From: Leifsonia sp. PS1209
Lineage (GTDB): Bacteria; Actinomycetota; Actinomycetes; Actinomycetales; Microbacteriaceae
Reading direction: 5' to 3'
Assembly (NCBI RefSeq): GCF_012317045.1
Contig: NZ_CP051154.1
Location: 1,860,001-1,924,000, forward strand
Length of the DNA: 64,000 bases
The translations under genes were made by a program, and so were the position numbers. Position 1 is the first letter of the stretch, and every line of letters starts with the position of its first letter. Below are positions 8,855 through 16,976 of the stretch, one piece after another. The notes below the pieces were generated by a model. The model saw nothing but the letters and a program-made list of their open reading frames with translations. It was not told where the DNA came from and did no database searches.

Positions 8855-9214
8855 TCAGGCCCAGCCGAGCTCGTGCAGGCGGGCGTCGTCGATGCCGTAG
8901 AAGTGCGCGATCTCGTGCACCAGCGTGACGTGGATCTCCTCACGGAGCTGGTCGATGTCGTCGCAGATCGACAGCAGCGGCTCCTGGTACAGGATGATCC
9001 GGTCCGGCATCTCGCCGAAGCCGTAACTGTCGCGCTCGGTGAGGGCGACCCCGTCGTACAACCCGAGCAGATCGAGTGAGCCGTCCTCCGGACGGTCCTC
9101 GACCACGAACACGACGTTGTCGAGCCCGTCGACCATCTCGTCCGGCAGCTCGTCGAGCTCGTCGGTGACCAGGCGCTCGAAGGCGTCGGCGTCCAGCTGG
9201 ATCGGCACGGTCAC
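8855..9214 (-). CDS. Zincin-like metallopeptidase family protein
   Basis: A 119-residue protein of the short zincin-like family (formerly DUF1025). The zinc-binding HExxH occurs as VHEIAHFYGIDDARLHELGW near the C-terminus, with a further His completing the site. YDGVALTERDSYGFGEMPDR is the family's conserved central strand region. The GTG at 9214 overlaps the stop of the upstream MetE-like gene (GTGA). These small zincins are common in actinobacteria and their substrates are unknown. Confidence 0.85.
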   Translation of the reverse strand: MTVPIQLDADAFERLVTDELDELPDEMVDGLDNVVFVVEDRPEDGSLDLLGLYDGVALTERDSYGFGEMPDRIILYQEPLLSICDDIDQLREEIHVTLVHEIAHFYGIDDARLHELGWA

Positions 9215-10269
9215 CACGCCTGGGCGGTGGCGGCGTGCAGGTCGAGCAGTTCCACCGTGCGCTCGCTCGGACCGCGGCCGAACCCGCACTCCGTCGCGAC
9301 GCCGAACCTCGGCTGAACGGCCGCCGCCGCCGCGATCCTGCGCTCGGCGCCGTCGACGCCGTCCTCGTGGTGCAGCAGCCCGAGGTACAGCTCGGTGTGC
9401 TGCGGGACGGTCACAGCAGCGAGCGGTGCGAAGAACTCCGCGTCGTCGCGTTCGATCGGCACGGGCAGGTGGAACCAGGTGATCGGGCGCGTCGCAGCGC
9501 CGAGCACGCCGCCGAGCACGTCGGCCAGGTGACCGGCGTCCGTCGGCTGCACGAAGTGCGCCTCCTCGACGTCGCCGTAACAGAGGTGGTATCCGACCTC
9601 CACGTCGGCCGGGACGGCCGCTGCCTGTCGGACGGCGCGTTCGACGACGCCGCCGAGAACGTCGTCGAACCACGGCACGATGGCGTGGTGCGACCGGATG
9701 TTCGCCGACTCGAGCAGCGCGAACTCGACGGCCGTGTCCCACTGGATCGCGAGGCTGTCGTGCGGGATGCCGTCGACGATGCGCTGGAGCTCGGCGAACA
9801 GGGCCCGCTCGTATGCCGGCTCGAACGCCGCGCGGTGCTCGGCGACCACGAACGCCCCGGTGATCGCCGCAGGGGTGGGTAGCGACACCTGGAACCGGGT
9901 GCCCTCTGCGATCTCGCCGGCCGCGCGCATCCTGTCGAAGGTCGCGAACGACTCCAGGGCCGCGTCGGCGTAACCGAGGGTCGGGAACACGAGGTCGTCG
10001 GCGGACATCCCGTCGTCGATCACGAAGGGGCGCCCGTCGAAGACACCGCGGATGTAGAACGGCTCGACCGGGATGCGGGACAGCCCGCTCATCGTGTCGA
10101 AGCGCTTGGTCTGGAACTGGATCCAGTAGAACCGCTCACCGACCTCGCCATCCGGGATGCGGTGCATCCGGTCGCCGAGGTGGGTGCTGACGGTGCGGAA
10201 GACGGTCTCCGCGTCTGGCAGGTTGACGCTGCCGACGAGGTGGGCTCCCTGGACGGTGGGGGTGTTCAC
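9211..10269 (-). CDS. MetE/UROD-superfamily protein (cobalamin-independent methionine synthase-like)
   Basis: A 352-residue TIM-barrel protein resembling the C-terminal catalytic domain of MetE, without the N-terminal half of a true MetE (about 750 aa). A His-x-Cys pair (GYHLCYGD near residue 225) and a second Cys in GVATECGFGRGP near the end match the zinc ligands of the family. It probably transfers or hydrolyses a methyl group on an unknown substrate rather than making methionine. It forms an operon with the small zincin. Confidence 0.7.
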   Translation of the reverse strand: MNTPTVQGAHLVGSVNLPDAETVFRTVSTHLGDRMHRIPDGEVGERFYWIQFQTKRFDTMSGLSRIPVEPFYIRGVFDGRPFVIDDGMSADDLVFPTLGYADAALESFATFDRMRAAGEIAEGTRFQVSLPTPAAITGAFVVAEHRAAFEPAYERALFAELQRIVDGIPHDSLAIQWDTAVEFALLESANIRSHHAIVPWFDDVLGGVVERAVRQAAAVPADVEVGYHLCYGDVEEAHFVQPTDAGHLADVLGGVLGAATRPITWFHLPVPIERDDAEFFAPLAAVTVPQHTELYLGLLHHEDGVDGAERRIAAAAAVQPRFGVATECGFGRGPSERTVELLDLHAATAQAW

Positions 10270-10302
10270 CCGCGCGAGTCTACCGGGAGCCCGTGCCGTG
10301 GA

Positions 10303-11055
10303 TCAGTACCAGTTGACCGACTGCGAGTGCGACCAGGCGCTGCAGGGGGTGCCGTACGAGCGGGAGATGTAGTCGAGGCCCCACTTGATCTGGGTGCCGG
10401 CGTTGGTCTGCCAGTCGCTGCCCATCGTGGCCATCTTGCTTCCGGGGAGGGCCTGCGGGATGCCGGTGGCTCCGCTGCCCGCGTTGTACGCCTGGTAGTT
10501 CCAGCCGGACTCCTTCTGCCACAGGTTACTGAGGCAGGAGAACTGGTCGTCGCCCCAGCCGTGCGCGGCGAGGAGCGAGCGGGCGACCGACTTGGCGCCG
10601 TCCGGGGTGTTGGCGTTGGCCAGTGCGGCCGCTGCGGCTTCCGCCGCCTTGCGGTCTGCCTCCGCCGCCGCTGCCGCGAGGGCGTCCGACGCGGCCTTCG
10701 CGCTGTCGATGGTGGTGCGGAGCGTCGAGTCGTCGAGCTTGTGATAGCTGTCGAGACCCGCGATGGCGGTCTTGGCCGCCGTCGGGTCTGCCTTCGCCGC
10801 ATATGCGTCGACGGTGCGGGTGGCGCCGACGATGGTGGTCTTCGCCTCGGATTCGAGGCGGTGGCGCACGATGCTCTCGTACACGCCCAGCTGTTCGTGG
10901 TGCATCCCGGTGGACTCGGAGAGTTCGCGGGTCTGCTTCTCGCTCTGCTGCTGGGCGACAGCGGGAGCGAAGAGCGATGCCGTCATCAGGGCGGCGGTGA
11001 CGCCGGCGACGATGTGGCGGAAGGGGATGGTGGTGTTCTTGAAAGTGAGGGGCAT
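10303..11055 (-). CDS. Secreted lytic transglycosylase-like cell-wall hydrolase
   Basis: A 250-residue exported protein. A signal peptide (AGVTAALMTASLFAPAVAQQ) is followed by an Ala-rich helical, probably coiled-coil stretch (about 35-160) and a C-terminal SLT/transglycosylase-like domain: LWQKESGWNYQAYN with the catalytic Glu, SGATGIPQALPGSKMA, and WGLDYISRSYGTPCSAW. It would cut peptidoglycan outside the membrane. The ATG at 11055 is preceded by AGGA. The organisation resembles Rpf-like and SLT proteins of actinobacteria. Confidence 0.85.
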   Translation of the reverse strand: MPLTFKNTTIPFRHIVAGVTAALMTASLFAPAVAQQQSEKQTRELSESTGMHHEQLGVYESIVRHRLESEAKTTIVGATRTVDAYAAKADPTAAKTAIAGLDSYHKLDDSTLRTTIDSAKAASDALAAAAAEADRKAAEAAAAALANANTPDGAKSVARSLLAAHGWGDDQFSCLSNLWQKESGWNYQAYNAGSGATGIPQALPGSKMATMGSDWQTNAGTQIKWGLDYISRSYGTPCSAWSHSQSVNWY

Positions 11056-11387
11056 GTGGTTCCTGGTTACGGGCTTCCCCGCCTGCCGTTCTTCGCACTC
11101 GGGCGCAGGGGAGGCACGGCTCTGCAGCGGTGAGGCTGCGACCCGGCGGGCTGACACCGCGCAGGCACAGGCGTGATCCACCGGCGACCTGGTGGTCCGA
11201 TGGCGTGCTGTGCGCAACGCGGGTGTGCCGCGCGAAACGTTCGGCGGGCATCCGGGGGTTGGGGGGTGGATGCGCGGCAGGTGCACGGCACGACGGCGTA
11301 CAGTGCCGTCGACCCGACAATGTTAGACGGCCAGTCTGGACGCGAGAGGCACGGAGCCTGGCAAAGTCGTGTGTGCGTTGCTGCTGA
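11056..11387. other. 332-bp non-coding gap upstream of the transglycosylase gene
   Basis: No credible ORF is present. The gap must hold the promoter of the cell-wall hydrolase. It is GC-rich with short dyads, such as CCACC and GGTGG around 11179-11195. Some actinobacterial wall-hydrolase genes carry a c-di-AMP riboswitch here, but I could not match its conserved blocks. Confidence 0.4.
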
Positions 11388-12683
11388 TCAGCGGCCGTTT
11401 TCCTCGGCGGGGGACGGCCCGCTGGTGGCGGAGGTGGCTGTGGCGGTCGCGGCGGCGTGCTCGCGTTCCGCGGCCTCGTCTGCCGCATCCATGCGCGTGT
11501 CGGTGACCCAGAACATCCCGAGCAGCAGGCAGACCACCACGACGCCCATGCTGAGGAAGACCGCAGGCAGGCCGAAGAATTCGGCGATCACACCGCCGAG
11601 AGCCGCGCCGAGGGGCATGGTGCCCCACGCGACCAGCCGGTACGCGCTGTTGACCCTGCCGAGCAGGCGGGGCGGTGCGATGCGCTGGCGGAGCGAGACC
11701 GTGATGACGTTCCAGATCGACACGGTGATACCGCCGAGGAAGAACGCGGCGCCGATAACCCACGCGTCGGTCGTGAACGCGGGCGTCGCGACCGTGAGCA
11801 CGCTGCCCAGGATGGTGAGGGCGAGCGCCCTGGCACGGCCGAGCCTCCGCTCCGCCCACTCCGCGGCGAAGGAGCCGAGCACGCTGCCGAGTGCGGACGC
11901 GGTGAGCAATAGGCCGTAGCCGGGGTCGGTCAGCTTCATGGCCGAGTTCGGGCCGACCGCGTAGAGCACGAGCACGGTGAAGGTGGCGCTCGACGCCAGG
12001 TTGAAGACGCCGACCATGATCGCGAGGACGCGCAGGATGGTGTTGTGCCAGAGGAAGCGGAGCCCCTCGGCGATGTCGGTGCGGATGGTGGTGGTGCCGG
12101 GGTGGTCGGTGCTGAAGCGCCCGTGGACGAGCAGCAGCATCCCGATCGCCAGCACCCAGAGCAGGACGGGCGCCCCGAAGGCGACAGCGATCCCGGATGC
12201 GACGAGGAAGCCGCCGAGCGGAGGCCCGACGAACTGGTTGGTGGTGAGCTCTGCGGCGTAAAGACGGCCGTTGGCGCGGGAGAGCGCGTCCCTGCTCACG
12301 AGTTGCGGGAGGATCGACTGGGCGGAGGTGTCGTAGACCGTCTCCGCCGTGCCGACGAACAGGGCGACGGCGTAGAGCATCCAGATGGATCCTCCGCCGA
12401 GCAGGGCGATGACGACGAGCGCGGCCAGCAGCGTGGCGCGGGCCGTGTTGCCGATGAGCATCAGGCGCCGGCGGTCGAAGCGGTCGGCGAGGGCGCCGGC
12501 AGTGAGGGCGAACAGCAGCCAGGGCAGGGTGAACGCGAAGCCGAGTCCCGCGATCAGCGCCGGTGACTCGGTGTAGCGGATGGCCACGAGCGGGAGCGCG
12601 ACCTTCATCACGCCGTCGGCCAGGTTGGAGAGCGCGGACGAGGTCCACAGCTTCCAGTACGGCGCTCCGAGGGACGAGGTCAT
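11388..12683 (-). CDS. MFS exporter (MFS_3 / enterobactin-exporter-like)
   Basis: A 431-residue transporter with about 12 hydrophobic helices, starting at MTSSLGAPYWKLWTSSALSN. It has the loop 2-3 motif GALADRFDRRRLM and the family pattern SRDALSRANGR. The C-terminal tail is acidic and Ala/Thr-rich. Divergently placed behind an ArsR-type regulator with a perfect palindrome between them, it is probably an efflux pump under local repression. A close relative with the same LSNLADG/RANGR motifs lies at 61.1 kb. Confidence 0.88.
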   Translation of the reverse strand: MTSSLGAPYWKLWTSSALSNLADGVMKVALPLVAIRYTESPALIAGLGFAFTLPWLLFALTAGALADRFDRRRLMLIGNTARATLLAALVVIALLGGGSIWMLYAVALFVGTAETVYDTSAQSILPQLVSRDALSRANGRLYAAELTTNQFVGPPLGGFLVASGIAVAFGAPVLLWVLAIGMLLLVHGRFSTDHPGTTTIRTDIAEGLRFLWHNTILRVLAIMVGVFNLASSATFTVLVLYAVGPNSAMKLTDPGYGLLLTASALGSVLGSFAAEWAERRLGRARALALTILGSVLTVATPAFTTDAWVIGAAFFLGGITVSIWNVITVSLRQRIAPPRLLGRVNSAYRLVAWGTMPLGAALGGVIAEFFGLPAVFLSMGVVVVCLLLGMFWVTDTRMDAADEAAEREHAAATATATSATSGPSPAEENGR

Positions 12684-12702
12684 GGAAGAACGATGACACA
12701 GT

Positions 12703-12720
12703 GATTGAGAAAACTCAATC
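12703..12720. promoter_or_regulatory. Palindromic operator between MFS and ArsR-type regulator
   Basis: GATTGAG-AAAA-CTCAATC is a perfect 7-bp dyad in the 74-bp divergent spacer, with low GC unlike its surroundings. ArsR-family dimers bind dyads of this size, so it is the likely operator for both genes. Confidence 0.55.
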
Positions 12721-12745
12721 GATGGGAGAAAGACGGATCGAAGCG

Positions 12746-12757
12746 TAGAGTCTGCGT
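12746..12757 (+). promoter_or_regulatory. Leaderless promoter -10 box
   Basis: TAGAGT at 12746-12751 is six bases before the ATG at 12758 of the regulator gene; the palindrome lies about 25 bp upstream, where a repressor would block polymerase. Confidence 0.5.
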
Positions 12758-13384
12758 ATGAGCGAGAGCGACAGCGCCCCCATCCATCCGGTCGACGCCA
12801 AGCGGCGCCCGGCGACGGTGAAGGAGACGAAAGCACTCGCGCATCCACTGCGGGTGCGCATGGTGCGCCTGTGCGGACAGTACGAGCTGACCAACAAGCA
12901 GCTGGCCGACCGCCTCGGCGTCGATCCCGGCACGGCGCACTATCACGTGCGCCAGCTGGTGGATGCGGGCTTCCTGGAACCCGCGCCGGTGCGCACGGGG
13001 GAGAGCGGCGCGCTGGAGAAGCCGTACCGCTCGACGGGGCGCAGCTGGTGGCTGTCGGATGCGCTGGCCGGGTCGGACCCGAGCGAGGGGTTCGCGCCGG
13101 TGGAGGCGTTCCAGCAGGAGCTGGCGGAGGCGGGGCCGTCCTCCATCGCCACGTACGCGCGATTCTCCCTGCATCTGTCGCCGGAGGACATCGAGGAACT
13201 GGACCGCAGGATCGTCGCGGTGATCGACGAGTATGTGGAGACGGACGATTCGCGACGGGACCTCCCGGTGCATGGCGGGATGTTCCTGCTGCATCGCTCG
13301 GCGGACAGAGAGCCCGGCCCAACGACGAAGCCCCCGGCATTCGCGCGGGGGCTTCATTCAACTGGGGTGAGTAACGGGGCTTGA
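12758..13384 (+). CDS. ArsR-type winged-helix transcriptional regulator
   Basis: A 208-residue DNA-binding protein. The winged helix-turn-helix spans about residues 25-95: ALAHPLRVRMVRLC, then LTNKQLADRLGVDPGTAHYH as the recognition helix, then VRQLVDAGFLE. The remainder probably senses a ligand, and no metal-binding Cys pair is seen. It probably represses the divergent exporter. The last ~25 codons read through a 10-bp hairpin and the stop lies inside the convergent tRNA-His gene, so the C-terminus may have been extended by loss of an earlier stop. Confidence 0.82.
   Translation: MSESDSAPIHPVDAKRRPATVKETKALAHPLRVRMVRLCGQYELTNKQLADRLGVDPGTAHYHVRQLVDAGFLEPAPVRTGESGALEKPYRSTGRSWWLSDALAGSDPSEGFAPVEAFQQELAEAGPSSIATYARFSLHLSPEDIEELDRRIVAVIDEYVETDDSRRDLPVHGGMFLLHRSADREPGPTTKPPAFARGLHSTGVSNGA
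13327..13355. terminator. GC-rich terminator hairpin between regulator and tRNA-His
   Basis: GAAGCCCCCG (13327-13336) pairs with CGGGGGCTTC (13346-13355) around a 9-base loop. It probably ends tRNA-His/orn transcripts coming from the right. It lies inside the open frame of the regulator. Confidence 0.6.
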
Positions 13385-13438
13385 ACCCGCGACCTCCTGG
13401 ACCACAACCAGGCGCTCTACCAACTGAGCTATACCCAC
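13363..13438 (-). tRNA. tRNA-His (GTG)
   Basis: A full cloverleaf read on the minus strand: acceptor GTGGGTA pairs with TACTCAC, the D-arm is AGCTCAGTTGGTAGAGC, the anticodon loop is TTGTGGT (anticodon GTG), and the T-arm is GCGGGTTCAAGCCCCGT. An upstream G at 13439 can serve as G-1, and CCA is genome-encoded at 13363-13365. It lies directly downstream of orn, a common actinobacterial order. A displaced copy of its 3' end is at 47719-47750. Confidence 0.95.
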
Positions 13439-13488
13439 CATGTCTTCGTCCGGAACGCGGTCCCGAACAAAGCAACTCGACGATTCTA

Positions 13489-14109
13489 TTACATTCGCGG
13501 GGCCCATTTTTCCACTACGGCCGCCGACACGCTCTGAACGTCGTCCGTGGTGGGTCCCGGTTCGCCCACGAACGCTGCGCGGCGGTAGTAATCGAGCTCC
13601 CGGATCGACTCGAGAATGTCGGCGAGAGCGCGGTGACCGCCGTGCTTCTCGGGCGCGTTGAAGTAGATGCGCGGGTACCAGCGGCGGGAGAGCTCCTTGA
13701 TGGAGGACACGTCGACGCTGCGGTAGTGCAGGTGGTTGTCGAGGCGCGGCATGAACTTGGCGATGAACATCCGGTCGGTGCCGATGGTGTTCCCGGCGAT
13801 CGGCGCCGTGCGCGCGGTCGGCGCGAACTTGAGCACGTACTCCAGCACCTCGTACTCGGCCTCGGCCAGGCTCTTGCCGTTCGGGATCTCGTCGATCAGC
13901 CCGGAGGTGGTGTGCATGTCTCGCACGAAGTCGTTCATGTTCTCGAGCGCGGACGCGTCCGGCTTGATCACGATGCTGAGGCCGGGGTCGAGCACGTTCA
14001 GTTCGAAATCGGTGATGACCACCGCGATCTCGACGAGTTCGTCGACCTCGAGGTCGAGTCCGGTCATTTCGCAGTCGATCCAGACCAGACGATCCGAGGA
14101 ATTTGCCAT
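13489..14109 (-). CDS. orn: Oligoribonuclease
   Basis: A 206-residue DEDDh 3'-5' exoribonuclease that degrades two- to five-nucleotide RNAs and the linear product of c-di-GMP breakdown. Visible motifs are [11 protein letters not shown] (Exo I, the DxE pair), [10 protein letters not shown] (Exo II) and HRALADI with the catalytic His and Asp (Exo III). Length is normal. It precedes tRNA-His as in many actinobacteria and is probably co-transcribed with the SGNH hydrolase upstream (9-bp gap). Confidence 0.95.
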   Translation of the reverse strand: MANSSDRLVWIDCEMTGLDLEVDELVEIAVVITDFELNVLDPGLSIVIKPDASALENMNDFVRDMHTTSGLIDEIPNGKSLAEAEYEVLEYVLKFAPTARTAPIAGNTIGTDRMFIAKFMPRLDNHLHYRSVDVSSIKELSRRWYPRIYFNAPEKHGGHRALADILESIRELDYYRRAAFVGEPGPTTDDVQSVSAAVVEKWAPRM

Positions 14110-14118
14110 GCTGAAAGT

Positions 14119-14940
14119 CTAGTGCGGCCCTCCGACGGGCAGCGGCACCGGCTGTTTCGCATCCATGCCGTCCCCGGCGGAGATGCGCCGCATGCGCCTC
14201 GCCGCCCACGGGATGGCGTACACGCGCAGCCAGGTGCGCAGCGGGATCTCCTCCGGCGGGGGAACCGGCTGGTCGGCTGCCGCTTCTCCGGCGGTCGTCG
14301 CCGCGATCTCCGCGTACGGCACGCCGAGCGTGTGCGCCGCGTGCGCGGCGAGCAGCCGGTGGCCGCGGGCGCTCAGGTGCACGCGATCGCTCGCCCACAT
14401 GCTGCTCTCGCGGAACTCGCGCACGCCCCACACGTCGAGCACGATGGCCCTGTGGTCCCGCGCGATGCTCCAGATGTTGGCGTTGAAGACGGCGGCGCGT
14501 CCGCGGAACGGCTTGAGGAAGAACGCGAACTGCGGGTCGAACAGGTTCGCCAGCAGCACGGTCGCGCCGGCCTCCCGCAGCGACCGGATGCCGGAGTCGA
14601 GGCGCGAGGCGAGCGCATCCGGATCGGCGGCCGGGCTCATCAGGTCGTTCCCGCCGACCATCACCGAGACCAGGTCAGGGGAGAGCCGCAGCGCGTGCGG
14701 CACCTGCCCGTCGACCACGTCGGCGATGCGGCGCCCCCGGACGGCGAGGTTGGCGAACTCGAACGGATGCCCCGCCAGTCTGGCGTCCCCGTCGAGGATG
14801 GCGGCGAGGCGGTCGGCCCAGCCGATCCACGCCCCGGCCGGTTCAGGGTGCTGCGCTCCGCGCGCGGGCGGGGCATCGCAGAGGCCCTCGGTGATCGAGT
14901 CCCCGAGGGCGACATACCGGGTGAAAGCTGTGCGGCTCAC
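14119..14940 (-). CDS. SGNH/GDSL hydrolase
   Basis: A 273-residue lipase/esterase-fold protein. Block I is YVALGDSITEGL with the nucleophilic Ser, block II is LAVRGRRI, block III is VMVGGNDLM with the Asn, and block V is SDRVHLSARGH with the catalytic Asp and His. There is no signal peptide, so it is probably cytoplasmic. The GTG at 14940 (VSRTAFTRYVALGDS) places the first strand at residue 8. The last ~60 residues are a charged tail. The substrate is unknown. Confidence 0.88.
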   Translation of the reverse strand: MSRTAFTRYVALGDSITEGLCDAPPARGAQHPEPAGAWIGWADRLAAILDGDARLAGHPFEFANLAVRGRRIADVVDGQVPHALRLSPDLVSVMVGGNDLMSPAADPDALASRLDSGIRSLREAGATVLLANLFDPQFAFFLKPFRGRAAVFNANIWSIARDHRAIVLDVWGVREFRESSMWASDRVHLSARGHRLLAAHAAHTLGVPYAEIAATTAGEAAADQPVPPPEEIPLRTWLRVYAIPWAARRMRRISAGDGMDAKQPVPLPVGGPH

Positions 14941-15023
14941 ATCCCGAGTCTGCCCACCGGTGCCGGGATGCGCGTGCCAACAGCCGCCGCTTGGCTCGAT
15001 GGTCTCCGGATGTTCCCCGGACG

Positions 15024-15035
15024 TACACTGGAACC
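15024..15035 (+). promoter_or_regulatory. Leaderless promoter -10 box
   Basis: TACACT at 15024-15029 stands six bases before the GTG at 15036, with no Shine-Dalgarno sequence between. Confidence 0.5.
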
Positions 15036-15344
15036 GTGGATTCGACATCGGCCGTTGGCCGTCCCGTCACCGACGGAGACGCTGTCCGGCTCACCCTGTA
15101 CACGTCGGCGTTCTGCGAACCGTGCATGCAGACGCGCGCCGTGCTGGCCGAGGCGGCGCGGCTCGTGCCGCTGGTGACCGTGACCGAGCTGGACGTCGCC
15201 CGCAACCTGCAGAGCGCGGAGGCCGACCGCATCCGGGTCACCCCCACGGTGATCGTGGCGACGGCTGCCGGCGACGAGGTGTTCCGCGCGGAGGGCGTTC
15301 CGACGCTGCAGCAGGTGCTGGTCGCCGCGGCGAAAGCGGTCTGA
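15036..15344 (+). CDS. Thioredoxin-family protein
   Basis: A 102-residue protein with a single thioredoxin fold and the redox motif FCEPCMQ (CEPC) near residue 28. The following helix RAVLAEAARLV, the strand VTVTELDVA and the cis-Pro region RVTPTVIV are all present. It has no signal peptide, so a cytoplasmic disulfide reductase or glutaredoxin-like role fits. The GTG at 15036 is chosen because of the leaderless -10 box. Neighbours give no functional hint. Confidence 0.85.
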   Translation: MDSTSAVGRPVTDGDAVRLTLYTSAFCEPCMQTRAVLAEAARLVPLVTVTELDVARNLQSAEADRIRVTPTVIVATAAGDEVFRAEGVPTLQQVLVAAAKAV

Positions 15345-15408
15345 ACCCAGGTTCGGCGCTGCCCAGCTGTGCGGCCACTGGGCGCGGCCCAGTGGGGCGG
15401 CACAGCGG

Positions 15409-15481
15409 TGCCCCCGGCAGGAATCGAACCTGCGACCAAGAGATTAGAAGGCTCCTGCTCTATCCGCTGAGCTACGGGGGC
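15409..15481 (-). tRNA. tRNA-Arg (TCT)
   Basis: On the minus strand the acceptor GCCCCCG pairs with CGGGGGC, the D-arm is AGCTCAGCGGATAGAGC, the anticodon loop CTTCTAA holds TCT, and the T-arm is GCAGGTTCGATTCCTGC. The discriminator is A; CCA is not encoded (CCG follows). Confidence 0.95.
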
Positions 15482-15512
15482 GTGATTTCCACGATACCGC
15501 AGCCCGTCGGCC

Positions 15513-16856
15513 TCAGAGCGTCGCGCCGCTCTTGCCCGCCCTGTTGACGATGGCGATGGTGGGGCGGCGGCCGCGCAGGCCGAACCGGAGCCGCAGGCTC
15601 GCGCTCCTGGCGATCAGCAGGGCGATCACCACGGCTGCGACGGCGGGGACGACGCCGGAGATCATCATCGCGATGTGCGGTCCGACCTCCTCGACCACCC
15701 AGCCCATGAACGGTCCGCCGATGGCCTGGCCGCCGAGCAGCACCAGGATGTAGAGCGAGATGACCCTGCCGCGGATCTGCACGTTCGACGACATCTGCAC
15801 CAGCGAGTTCGCCGCCGTGATGAACAGCAGATTTCCCACGCCGATGCCGATCAGGAGCACGCCGAACGCGATCTCCGACGGCGCGAATCCGGCGATGGCC
15901 TGGATGAAGCCGAGCGCGGCAGCCGTGCCGACCACCATGCTCAGCCGCACGCTCGTCCGGCGAGTGGATGCGAGGGCGCCGACCAGCGCGCCCGCAGCGA
16001 CCAGCGCGTTGAACAGTCCGTAGCCCTGCGCGCCGACGTCGTAGACGTTGTTGGCGTACGCCGCGAGGAACACCGGCATGTTGAACGCGAAGACGGCGAT
16101 GATCGCGACCATCACGACGGTCCAGAAGATCACGGGCTTGCGGCGCACGTACCGGATGCCCTCGGCCAGCTGGCCTTTCGCACGCGGCGCAGCAGGAGAG
16201 TGGTGCAGCTGCGAGCGGTTGAGCGAGAGCAGCGAGCCGACCACGGCGAGGCAGGCGACGGCGTTGATCACGAACGACCAGCCGCCGCCGACCGCGGTGA
16301 TCAGGATGCCGCCGACCGCGGGGCCGATGAGGCCGCCGAGCTGGAAGATGGACGAGTTCAGGCTGATCGCGTTGCGCAGGTACTTCGGCCCGACCAGCTC
16401 GTTGACGAACACCTGGCGGGTGGGATTGTCGACCACGGTCACGAGTCCGAGCAGGAACGAGATGAGGTAGACGTGCCACACCTGCGTGAGTCCGGTGAGG
16501 GTGAGCGCGGCCAGGACGCCGGCCAGCAGTGCAGCGCAGGTCTGCGTGACGATGAGGATCTTCTGCTTGTTGTACCGGTCGGCGATCACTCCGCCGTGCA
16601 GACCGAGCACGAGCATCGGCATGAACTGCATGAAGACCGTGATGCCGACGGCCGCGACGCTGCCGGAGAGCTGGAGTACCAGCCAGTCCATCGCGATGCG
16701 CTGCATCCAGACGGCCGTGTTGGCGACGAGGTTGCTTGCGGCGAACTTGCGGTAGTTGGGGACTTTCAGTGAGACGAACGTCTCCCGCCACGGTGGGCGC
16801 GTGCTGAGAACGGGCATGGGCCCGGTCGGTGGGGCTGCTGCGGTGGAGTTTGCCAC
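15513..16856 (-). CDS. MFS exporter
   Basis: A 447-residue 12-helix transporter of the MFS_3 type. Landmarks are LHGGVIADRYNKQKILI (loop 2-3 motif A), NPTRQVFVNELV and LNSSIFQLGGLIGPAVGGI (helix 5 motif C-like), and IRGRVISLYILV. The GTG at 16856 is favoured; an ATG at 16913 would add 19 residues and come within 63 bp of the divergent LysR start. The LysR neighbour probably controls it. Confidence 0.88.
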   Translation of the reverse strand: MANSTAAAPPTGPMPVLSTRPPWRETFVSLKVPNYRKFAASNLVANTAVWMQRIAMDWLVLQLSGSVAAVGITVFMQFMPMLVLGLHGGVIADRYNKQKILIVTQTCAALLAGVLAALTLTGLTQVWHVYLISFLLGLVTVVDNPTRQVFVNELVGPKYLRNAISLNSSIFQLGGLIGPAVGGILITAVGGGWSFVINAVACLAVVGSLLSLNRSQLHHSPAAPRAKGQLAEGIRYVRRKPVIFWTVVMVAIIAVFAFNMPVFLAAYANNVYDVGAQGYGLFNALVAAGALVGALASTRRTSVRLSMVVGTAAALGFIQAIAGFAPSEIAFGVLLIGIGVGNLLFITAANSLVQMSSNVQIRGRVISLYILVLLGGQAIGGPFMGWVVEEVGPHIAMMISGVVPAVAAVVIALLIARSASLRLRFGLRGRRPTIAIVNRAGKSGATL

Positions 16857-16976
16857 GTGTATTCCTGCGTATCGAGTTTCGTATGAGGTTTCTGCACCTT
16901 CGACGTTACGCAACCTGAGCTATTCTTGCAGCGAATTGAACCTATAACTCCTATTGGATTACCGAATGGATGCGCG
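16857..16976. promoter_or_regulatory. Bidirectional promoter region, MFS / LysR
   Basis: A 120-bp spacer between divergent starts, AT-rich from 16914 to 16966 and containing TATAACTCCTATTGGAT. LysR regulators usually bind such spacers at T-N11-A dyads; several imperfect candidates exist and none is decisive. Confidence 0.4.

Noticed and set aside
11056..11387. c-di-AMP (ydaO) riboswitch ahead of the lytic transglycosylase gene
   Set aside because: The context fits, but I could not find the conserved aptamer blocks in order; only generic GC-rich dyads are visible.
16857..16976. A definite LysR operator
   Set aside because: Several imperfect T-N11-A dyads exist and none stands out.
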